Below are positions 1 through 12,367 of a stretch of DNA of 12,367 nt, piece by piece. Made by a program: the position numbers and the translations under genes. The stretch's first letter is position 1. Each line of letters starts with the position of its first letter. A model generated the notes under the pieces. The model saw nothing but the letters and a program-made list of their open reading frames with translations, searched no databases and had not been told where the DNA came from. The DNA is from an uncultured Acidobacteriota bacterium (GTDB taxonomy: Bacteria; Acidobacteriota; Blastocatellia; RBC074): contig CALBSU010000691.1 of NCBI GenBank assembly GCA_937967285.1, forward strand, positions 1 to 12,367, in the 5' to 3' direction.

Positions 1-39
1 TCGTCAGGCGGAAAGATAAGTTTTCATGATTATTCTACT

Positions 40-120
40 CCAAGAAACCAGGAAGGCCAAGTTGGAATCAAGGATGGAATTTCTCCAGTTTCCTCCAGCT
101 TGGTCTTCATGGTTTCCTGG
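40..120. repeat. Imperfect inverted repeat downstream of the selenoprotein gene
   Basis: Arms at 40-66 and 94-120 match as inverted copies at 23 of 27 positions, with all four differences being single substitutions, separated by 27 nt. It begins nine bases after the selenoprotein stop codon in the direction of transcription. It has no clear T-tract, so a Rho-independent terminator is not supported. It may be a 3' end-protecting hairpin or a small palindromic repeat element. The arm sequence has the CCAAG-rich flavour of the element at 7898-8058 but is not the same sequence. Confidence 0.55.
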
Positions 121-128
121 CGTTTAGT

Positions 129-746
129 TCACTCTATCTTGTTTATCTCGCGCAGCAGGTCATCGTTCGACGGGCGGATCTTGTAGTCCACCTCGACGAA
201 CTTCCATCTGACGATCCCCTTGCGGTCGATGATCAGGGTTGCAGGGTGCGGGATCGGGCGGCGGGCCTCAGTGTTGAGCAGGCCGTAACGATCGATCACG
301 CGATGGTCCGGATCGGAGAGCAGCGGGAACTCATCGCCCTGCTCCTTGCGGATCTTGTCGAGCATGATCCGGGCCTTGTCGTGAGGATCGACGCTGACGG
401 CGAGGATCTCCACCTTGTCCTTGTTGTTCCGGTTGAGCAGCGATTTCAGCTTACCTAGCTGAGTTGCGCAGTAAGGTCACCAGTATCCCCTGTAAAATAC
501 CAGCACGACGTTCTTCTTTCCTCTCAGATCGGAGAGCGTGACTCTCGTTCCGTCGAGGTTTTCGAGGGTGAAATCGGGCGCCGGTTCTCCGACTTTGATA
601 CGGTTGAGGTCGGCCGGCGGCAGGCCCGCCCCATCCGCCGGGCCGGTCTGTCCCCCGGTCTGTCCGAGGACCGAAGTCCGTATGACCAGCATCGCGACGA
701 TGGCGATCGCCAGCCTGATGGCGGCGCTGAATGCAGTCTTGTTCAT
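129..746 (-). CDS. Exported peroxiredoxin-like selenoprotein (UPYC motif), read through an in-frame TGA
   Basis: A 205-residue AhpC/TSA-type redoxin with TGA codon 90 read as selenocysteine. Residues 1-28 form a signal peptide without a lipobox Cys, so a periplasmic location is likely. The redoxin core follows: VGEPAPDFTLENLDG at 52-66, then VLVFYRGYW-U90-PY-C93-ATQL, then LAVSVDPHD, FPLLSDPDHRVIDRYG and the C-terminal HPATLIIDRKGIVRWKFVEVD. Family members have FYRGxWCPYC here, so the TGA replaces exactly the first, presumably peroxidatic, Cys and C93 would be the resolving residue. Homology continues in the same frame on both sides of the TGA, with no frameshift or other stop. A SECIS-like hairpin follows the TGA. 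The ATG at 746 was chosen because it gives the signal peptide and has a close GGGAGG; no earlier in-frame start is available. It is transcribed divergently from the redox operon. Likely role: thiol/selenol-dependent peroxide reduction. The alternative is a nonsense mutation, which I consider much less likely. The genome must also encode SelA, SelB and tRNA-Sec, not visible here. Confidence 0.87.
446..462 (-). promoter_or_regulatory. Putative bacterial SECIS element
   Basis: Immediately 3' of the UGA, inside the coding region, a 6-bp perfect stem (TCAGCT / AGCTGA) closes a 5-nt loop AGGTA, occupying nucleotides 15 to 31 after the UGA. The loop holds GGU at nucleotides 22-24. The E. coli fdhF SECIS has its loop GGU at nucleotides 19-21 after the UGA, so the fit is one codon apart. 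A G among the first two loop bases, a 4-16 bp stem and a loop 16-37 nt from the UGA are the accepted bacterial SECIS rules, and all are met. Three further pairs (GCG / CGC) can form below an internal loop. It should bind SelB. Confidence 0.75.
477..479 (-). other. Selenocysteine codon (recoded UGA, Sec90)
   Basis: On the minus strand the codons read TAC TGG TGA CCT TAC TGC, that is Y-W-U-P-Y-C. Automatic gene calling would split the gene here into an 89-residue N-terminal piece and a C-terminal piece starting at a spurious internal ATG at 413. The codon sits at the redox-active position of the family motif, the usual signature of a genuine Sec codon in thioredoxin-fold selenoproteins. Confidence 0.85.
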
Positions 747-810
747 TTTCCTCCCGGGTTGTCGCCGACCTGCGGCCGGTCCGGTTGATCTGTTGCCAAG
801 TTGAGTCGGG

Positions 811-840
811 CATCCGACGGCCGTTTCGGCCGGCCGGATG
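811..840. repeat. GC-rich hairpin in the divergent intergenic region
   Basis: CATCCG at 811-816 pairs with CGGATG at 835-840, and CGGCCG at 818-823 pairs with CGGCCG at 827-832 across a TTT loop, leaving a 1x2 internal loop. In minus-strand transcripts this would fold in the 5' leader of the selenoprotein gene, 65-94 nt ahead of its ATG. There is no T-run on either side. Role unknown. Confidence 0.4.
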
Positions 841-935
841 AGTAGTTATCCATTAATAATATGATCTTGCGGTCCCATTTTATTTCAGCCCGGCAGGCCA
901 TCGCGAAATTTTCATGAAGCCGGATGAATAATTGA

Positions 936-964
936 TTGACTTAAAACATACTGGTTTTAATAAT
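936..964 (+). promoter_or_regulatory. Promoter of the redox operon (sigma70-like)
   Basis: TTGACT at 936-941 (5 of 6 to TTGACA) lies 17 bp before AATAAT at 959-964 (5 of 6 to TATAAT). Transcription would start near 971, leaving a leader of about 47 nt before the ATG at 1018. The surrounding 840-965 stretch is distinctly AT-rich compared with the flanking genes. I see no equally convincing promoter for the divergent selenoprotein gene. Confidence 0.55.
941..960. promoter_or_regulatory. Palindromic operator candidate in the promoter spacer
   Basis: TTAAAAC (941-947) and GTTTTAA (954-960) form a perfect 7-bp inverted repeat around six bases. It fills the spacer between the -35 and -10 hexamers and overlaps each by one or two bases, the place where a dimeric repressor or MerR-type regulator binds. 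It does not match the FNR (TTGAT-N4-ATCAA) or CRP (TGTGA-N6-TCACA) consensus. Confidence 0.45.
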
Positions 965-1017
965 GGAATCCTGTCGGTGGCCCCGCTTGATGAACCGATA
1001 ACCTCGCACGGAACCAT

Positions 1018-3468
<2,451 letters not shown>

Positions 3469-3476
3469 CGGATGCC

Positions 3477-4925
3477 ATGAGCAAATTTCAGATAATTCGC
3501 CGGGACATCAATATCGATCGGGTGGAGATCGAGAGCGAAGGGCTGACCATCGGCCGGCTGACCGGCAATGATATGGCGCTCAACCATCCGACCGTCTCGC
3601 GAACTCACGCCGGCATCAAGGAGGTCGAAGGCGACTACTGGATCTTCAACCTCTCCGAAGCCAACGGCACGCTGCTCAACGGCGAACTGATCGACAAAAC
3701 TCCGCTGGCCGACGGCGACCTGATCCAGATCGGCCCGTTCTTTCTCTATCCCAAATATCTTCAGAACAGCCTTCAGTTGACGGTCGAGATGAGCGTCAAC
3801 CCGCTTCCGGTCGAGGCGATCCAGAGCGGGTCTTCCTCGCTCGAAGAGGGGAAGACGACGCGCCTCGATCCGCATCTGCTGGCGCAACTGCAGCGCGAAA
3901 AGAGAACTCCGAAGGGCACCCGGCGGCTGACCGGGACCGGCATGCTTTCCGGCAAAATGACCTCCAACGAGGCGCAGGCGCTCAAGGTCTTCTGGGAGAA
4001 ACGTAAACGCGAGGCTGGAAAGCTGGCCTCGGAATCTCCGCTCAAGCCGAGAGATCGCAGAAGGCTCGGCAAGGCCCAGTTCAACTGGGCGCCGACGCGC
4101 GACCTGCAGACCGTCTGGACACGCGGACTCTTCAGCTGGGGCATCATCATCGTCTCGCTGCTTTCGATCGCCGCGCTCCTCTTCTTCAAGGACGCATACT
4201 CTCCCGGAGCGCTCTCGACCCCGCATGTCCGCCGGGATCTGGCCGTCACGCCGGCGTTCGCGAGAACGCCGAATTCCGGTTCCTGCACGACCTGTCACGC
4301 GCTGCGGAGTTCGATGAACGACAATTGCGCCGCCTGTCATACGACCGGGGCGTTCCATCCCGGGATCTCGGACAAGCACGCAAAATCCGGATTGACCTGC
4401 CTCTCGTGTCACGGCGAGCACCAGGGCAGGGCGTTCAGCCCGGCCCTCGTCGCCAACAATGCGTGCACAGTCTGCCACAGCGACGGAAGCGGATATTCCT
4501 CTCCGCTGAGCGGCGTCAAACTTGGCACTCCGCACGGCGGGTCCTTCGGATATCCCGTCGCCGACGGCAGATGGAACTGGGCCGGCATCACTCAGGCCGA
4601 GTGGGAGCGCCGGGACCTTCCCGGATCGGTCTCGCAGTTCAACCTCAAGGAGCAGTTTCACCTGGTTCACGCCGGCGGCCGCCAGCAGGGGCGCACCAAC
4701 TGCACCGATTGTCACGTCAACGGATTTGTCGGAGAAGAGATCAGACGCGAAGTCCGCGAGTCCTGCGCCGCCTGCCACGGCGTCGCGCCTCGAAATAATT
4801 TCGCGGGCAACACAAAGACCCCGCTCTGCGTCTCATGCCATTCCCAGCACGGCGAGGAGAAGGAACTCCGCGCCAGTTTGAGAAGAGTAGGCAGTAGGAG
4901 GACCAATGTACTATCCGGAAGATGA
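3477..4925 (+). CDS. FHA-domain, membrane-anchored heptaheme cytochrome c
   Basis: A 482-residue protein with a cytoplasmic FHA domain at ~10-100 (IGR at 25-27, ND at 31-32, HPTVSRTHA at 37-45, NGTLLNG at 63-69; R27, S41, R42 and N63 fit the phosphothreonine-binding site). A basic linker of ~120 residues precedes one transmembrane helix (~218-238). The periplasmic part has seven CxxCH heme c sites at C270, C284, C308, C330, C409, C430 and C451, with extra His residues that could give bis-His ligation as in multiheme cytochromes c3/c7. FHA inside and hemes outside suggest that phosphorylation controls an electron-transfer protein or its partners. The ATG at 3477 lies 8 bp after the upstream stop; a TTG at 3465 overlaps that stop as TTGA and would add four residues, so a coupled TTG start remains possible. 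The 3' end overlaps the next gene by 20 bp. The domain order is unusual and I know no named family for it. Confidence 0.85.
   Translation: MSKFQIIRRDINIDRVEIESEGLTIGRLTGNDMALNHPTVSRTHAGIKEVEGDYWIFNLSEANGTLLNGELIDKTPLADGDLIQIGPFFLYPKYLQNSLQLTVEMSVNPLPVEAIQSGSSSLEEGKTTRLDPHLLAQLQREKRTPKGTRRLTGTGMLSGKMTSNEAQALKVFWEKRKREAGKLASESPLKPRDRRRLGKAQFNWAPTRDLQTVWTRGLFSWGIIIVSLLSIAALLFFKDAYSPGALSTPHVRRDLAVTPAFARTPNSGSCTTCHALRSSMNDNCAACHTTGAFHPGISDKHAKSGLTCLSCHGEHQGRAFSPALVANNACTVCHSDGSGYSSPLSGVKLGTPHGGSFGYPVADGRWNWAGITQAEWERRDLPGSVSQFNLKEQFHLVHAGGRQQGRTNCTDCHVNGFVGEEIRREVRESCAACHGVAPRNNFAGNTKTPLCVSCHSQHGEEKELRASLRRVGSRRTNVLSGR
4896..4901 (+). promoter_or_regulatory. Strong ribosome binding site of the ClpX-like gene, inside the cytochrome gene
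   Basis: AGGAGG lies four bases before the ATG at 4906 and within the last codons of the upstream cytochrome gene. It fixes the start and implies translation coupled to, but stronger than, that of the preceding gene. Confidence 0.6.
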
Positions 4926-6036
4926 TGAGCAGGAATTCGATCGGCCGACGGAGCGGGAAGGTTTCGTCGATTTCATTCGTGGTTTGCCGGTGATATCTCC
5001 TCCGGAACTGGCCGACAAGCTGGAGCAGCTCGGATACAAGGGGCAGGATGAGCCGCGCCGCGCGCTGTCGCTGATGGCTTATCGTCATGTCCGGAGGCTC
5101 AAGCGGCTTCATCTGCAGAATGAGAACCGGCGGATGGTCTCGCCGAAGCAGAATACGCTGATGGTCGGGCCGACCGGATCGGGGAAGACGTTTCTGGTCG
5201 AGCTGCTCTTCCAGCAGGTTTTTCATCTGCCGACGGTGATCGTCGATGTGACCAGTTTCACCGAGAGCGGATATATCGGCGACGATGTCGGCACGATCCT
5301 GACGCGGCTGGTGATGGCGGCGGAAGGCGACCTGATGATGGCTTCGTGCGGGATCGTCTGCCTTGACGAGTTCGACAAGCTCGCCTCATCGACCAGCAAT
5401 TCCAGGTTCGCCGGTGAGGGGACGACGAAGGACGTCTCGGGATACGGCGTGCAGCGCGAGCTGCTCAAGATCATCGAAGGAACGGACTGCCTGATTCCGA
5501 TGGATCACGGTTATTCGGCCTACGGTCAGAAGGCTTCGCTCTCGACACGCGATATCCCGTTCATCGCCTGCGGGACATTTTCCGGGATGGACGAACTTCT
5601 TCGAACCACCGGCAAGAGCATCGGATTCCGGGGCGGGGAAGAGCGGGCCGACGAGGAATCTCCGGTTCTCGAGGAGATAGAGGTATTTCAGCGATACGGC
5701 TTTCTGCCCGAACTGATGGGCAGATTCTCGAGGATCGTGCGGTTCAGGCCGCTCGATGCCGGCACGCTGCGGAGCATCCTGATCGATAACGTGCTGCCGC
5801 AGTTCGTCCGGGAATTCCGCTCCGAGGGACTGGCGCTGACCGTCACCGAGGCGGCCATCAACCACATCATCGAGAGGAGCGTCAAGCGAGGCACCGGCGC
5901 GAGGGGGCTTCATTCCGGGCTCATCTCCGCGATCGAGCAGGCGGCATTCGAGACGTTCCATACCGTGAACGGCGCCGAGGTGGTGATCGACCTCGGCAAT
6001 GGCGGACTGAAGACCGACGTGCGACGACGCGCCTGA
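4906..6036 (+). CDS. ClpX-like AAA+ ATPase lacking the N-terminal zinc-binding domain
   Basis: A 376-residue AAA+ unfoldase module of the ClpX/HslU clade. Visible motifs are Walker A GPTGSGKT (88-95), pore loop GYIG (122-125, ClpX GYVG), Walker B IVCLDEFDK (150-158), an arginine finger in LPELMGRFSR (R273), sensor 2 GTGARGL (329-335, R333) and the C-terminal small domain. It differs from housekeeping ClpX (about 420 residues): the Cys4 zinc-binding domain is replaced by a short acidic N-terminus, and the second pore loop, normally with RKH, reads GYSAYG (202-207). The tripeptide IGF (239-241), which docks ClpX on ClpP, is kept in KSIGFRGG, so ClpP partnership is possible. Its place inside a membrane redox operon suggests a dedicated remodelling, maturation or degradation role for neighbouring proteins; this is inferred. 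It overlaps the cytochrome gene by 20 bp and is followed by gene 4 after 5 bp. Confidence 0.88.
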   Translation: MYYPEDDEQEFDRPTEREGFVDFIRGLPVISPPELADKLEQLGYKGQDEPRRALSLMAYRHVRRLKRLHLQNENRRMVSPKQNTLMVGPTGSGKTFLVELLFQQVFHLPTVIVDVTSFTESGYIGDDVGTILTRLVMAAEGDLMMASCGIVCLDEFDKLASSTSNSRFAGEGTTKDVSGYGVQRELLKIIEGTDCLIPMDHGYSAYGQKASLSTRDIPFIACGTFSGMDELLRTTGKSIGFRGGEERADEESPVLEEIEVFQRYGFLPELMGRFSRIVRFRPLDAGTLRSILIDNVLPQFVREFRSEGLALTVTEAAINHIIERSVKRGTGARGLHSGLISAIEQAAFETFHTVNGAEVVIDLGNGGLKTDVRRRA

Positions 6037-6041
6037 GAACA

Positions 6042-7712
<1,671 letters not shown>

Positions 7713-7828
7713 AATTCCAACAATTTTATAAAAAATAGGACGACTTTCGCTGCCATATCCTCAGCCTTAGTGGCGGCGAACAAATCTCAGGATATTTCAC
7801 TCCTCAAATCCGAAATAATGTAATGAAC

Positions 7829-8145
<317 letters not shown>

Positions 8146-8331
8146 CACGCCAATTGCGCATATCTCTTCAGTACGTGGTGAAAAAGTTTTGGAAAGAAGC
8201 TCGCCGATGATGAGCGCCGCAACGCTCGATTCGGCGTAGATCTGGTTCCGTTCACCGTCTCTGGAAAACACGGTCCCGGAAATCCAGCATTCGCTCATTG
8301 CTTTCCACAACTCTGTAATTCAATCAGGCAT

Positions 8332-8381
8332 ACGCGGAGCCCGCGGGAACCCGTCGCGTGCGGGTCAGGCGTGCTCCGCGT
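8332..8381 (+). promoter_or_regulatory. Large hairpin in the leader of the TonB-dependent receptor gene
   Basis: ACGCGGAGC (8332-8340) and GCTCCGCGT (8373-8381) are perfect 9-bp inverted copies. Inside, CGC (8342-8344) can pair with GCG (8369-8371) and ACCCG (8349-8353) with CGGGT (8361-8365) around a 7-nt loop. The hairpin ends eight bases before the AAGGAG ribosome site, so it would sit in the 5' leader and could affect translation or RNA stability. A weak TGTAAT at 8314-8319 could be the -10 box, but no good -35 box is seen. Confidence 0.45.
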
Positions 8382-8400
8382 CAGGAACAAGGAGAACGAT

Positions 8401-11643
<3,243 letters not shown>

Positions 11644-11651
11644 GCAAAAGT

Positions 11652-11683
11652 ACAGGCCGCTCCTTTATCAGGGAGCGGCCTGT
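11652..11683. terminator. Bidirectional terminator between convergent genes
   Basis: ACAGGCCGCTCC (11652-11663) and GGAGCGGCCTGT (11672-11683) form a perfect 12-bp GC-rich stem with an 8-nt loop, nine bases after the receptor stop codon. Plus-strand transcripts continue with GCATTTG (weak T-tract); minus-strand transcripts continue with ACTTTTG. It probably serves both the receptor and the convergent regulator gene. Confidence 0.7.
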
Positions 11684-11711
11684 GCATTTGATCGTCGATA
11701 AGTCCGGGAGA

Positions 11712-12149
11712 TTACCGATTGCCTCTCCCAAGGCCGTTATTCAGTCCATCCCCTTGCTGATCTCCTCCCTCATTCCTGCGTGACAGCCGCAGATCGATCT
11801 CATGCTCGAGCATCTCGACCAAAGTCAGAATCGCGCTCTTGTCGTCATTGTTCAGCTCCAGATATTTGGTGTGCAGTCCGGCGAACACGCCGTGGGATTT
11901 CTCACTGGTCACCGCGGATCTGACGCCGCGAGCTCGTGCGATTATCTCCTCCTCCGACACGCCCAGCCCGCGGGCCAGCGCCTGCAGTTTGCTCAGCGTG
12001 GCGCAGATCCGCTTGCCGGTTACGATGTCGCTGACAGAGCTCCTGCTGATCCTCCCTCCTGAATTCCTGCTGACCCCGGTTTCGGTCAATCCTTTTGATG
12101 CCAGAATTCTGCGAACATACTCCTGCAGCGTTTCATGATGATTGATCAT
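11712..12149 (-). CDS. XRE-family helix-turn-helix transcriptional regulator
   Basis: A 145-residue protein with a Cro/C1-type HTH at ~6-75: QEYVRRILASKGLT, ISRSSVSDIVTGKRICATLSKLQALARGLGV, SEEEIIARARG. The recognition helix would be around SRSSVSDIVTG. Residues ~85-125 (HTKYLELNNDDKSAILTLVEMLEHEIDLRL) form a probable dimerising helix, and the C-terminus is Gly/Asn/Gln-rich and likely disordered. The ATG at 12149 is preceded by AAAGGTGAT, an acceptable ribosome site. It is convergent with the receptor gene and shares its terminator. Overlapping TGATCA palindromes at the start codon suggest autoregulation. It may be a general regulator or belong to a mobile element; no integrase or toxin is visible beside it. 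Confidence 0.85.
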   Translation of the reverse strand: MINHHETLQEYVRRILASKGLTETGVSRNSGGRISRSSVSDIVTGKRICATLSKLQALARGLGVSEEEIIARARGVRSAVTSEKSHGVFAGLHTKYLELNNDDKSAILTLVEMLEHEIDLRLSRRNEGGDQQGDGLNNGLGRGNR

Positions 12150-12155
12150 TGATCA
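12143..12155. promoter_or_regulatory. Twin TGATCA palindromes over the XRE start codon
   Basis: Two copies of TGATCA (12143-12148 and 12150-12155) one base apart cover the start codon and ribosome site of the XRE gene and make a near-symmetric 13-bp block. The position would suit an autoregulatory operator, but the sequence is short and could be chance. Confidence 0.25.
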
Positions 12156-12323
12156 CCTTTCCTGCGACGGTCATGGCTTTGTCCCGTGATGCTGAATCCC
12201 TTCGCGTGACCCGGCGTAATGATCCACAATCCCGGTACGGCGGCAAAAATCGAAAGCAGGCTGAACTTATGAGCACAGTACCGTGAATGCGCGGTGCGCC
12301 GAATTTCCGGAAAGGACCATCTC

Positions 12324-12367
12324 ATGCGTTTCGCGGCGTTGCGATTGCGGCTTGAGCCCTGGCTGAC
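12324..12367 (+). CDS. Possible gene start, cut by the window end
   Basis: ATG at 12324 has AAAGGA 8 bp upstream and stays open for 14 codons (MRFAALRLRLEPWL) to the end of the window. The gene would be divergent from the XRE gene. It is too short to identify. Confidence 0.3.
   Translation, partial: MRFAALRLRLEPWL

Noticed and set aside
129..413. A separate 94-residue redoxin fragment starting at the ATG at 413.
   Set aside because: It lacks the N-terminal half of the fold and has no ribosome site of note; it is in the same frame as, and continuous with, the upstream part through the recoded UGA.
941..960. FNR or CRP binding site upstream of the redox operon.
   Set aside because: The dyad halves TTAAAAC/GTTTTAA do not fit TTGAT-N4-ATCAA or TGTGA-N6-TCACA.
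12173..12286. Plus-strand ORF of 37 codons (MALSRDAESLRV...).
   Set aside because: No ribosome site of quality, no recognisable similarity, and it overlaps the likely promoter region of the XRE gene.

Overview
The window (about 12.4 kb, GC-rich) looks like an Acidobacteriota chromosome, possibly of the Blastocatellia type. This rests on a large TonB-dependent receptor with an N-terminal carboxypeptidase-regulatory-like domain, which is typical of that phylum, and on intergenic palindromic repeats whose translation gives the 'AGILPA' string that I recall from such genomes. The assignment is an inference; there is no rRNA or other phylogenetic marker here.

Layout: (1) 129-746, minus strand: an exported peroxiredoxin-like gene interrupted by one in-frame TGA. 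The TGA sits exactly where the first Cys of the family's YWCPYC active site should be, and a compact SECIS-like hairpin follows it at the right distance. I read it as a selenoprotein with a UPYC motif (Sec90), not a pseudogene. (2) 747-1017: divergent intergenic region with a good sigma70-type promoter for the plus-strand operon, whose -35/-10 spacer is filled by a perfect 7+7 inverted repeat. (3) 1018-7712: a tight four-gene plus-strand operon. The genes are a two-CNB-domain / four-[4Fe-4S] / five-helix predicted diheme cytochrome b fusion; an FHA-TM-heptaheme cytochrome c; a ClpX-like AAA+ ATPase without the zinc-binding domain; and a membrane-anchored [4Fe-4S]/FAD/NAD(P) oxidoreductase whose thioredoxin-reductase-like fold appears circularly permuted. 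(4) 7713-8400: non-coding, dominated by two nested inverted repeats and a leader hairpin. (5) 8401-11643: the TonB-dependent receptor, ending in a strong hairpin terminator shared with (6) a convergent XRE-family regulator at 11712-12149. (7) A possible gene start at 12324 runs off the window.

How the genes may work together (inference): the four operon proteins carry all the parts of a transmembrane electron conduit. NAD(P)H would reduce FAD and two [4Fe-4S] clusters on the cytoplasmic face (gene 4). Electrons could enter the four-cluster domain and two b hemes of gene 1 and pass directly or through quinone to seven periplasmic c hemes (gene 2). Cytoplasmic CNB and FHA modules would let a cyclic nucleotide and Ser/Thr phosphorylation gate the flow, and the ClpX-like unfoldase could remodel or turn over subunits. 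The divergently transcribed periplasmic selenoprotein could be a peroxide-reducing partner. I do not recognise this combination as a named system.
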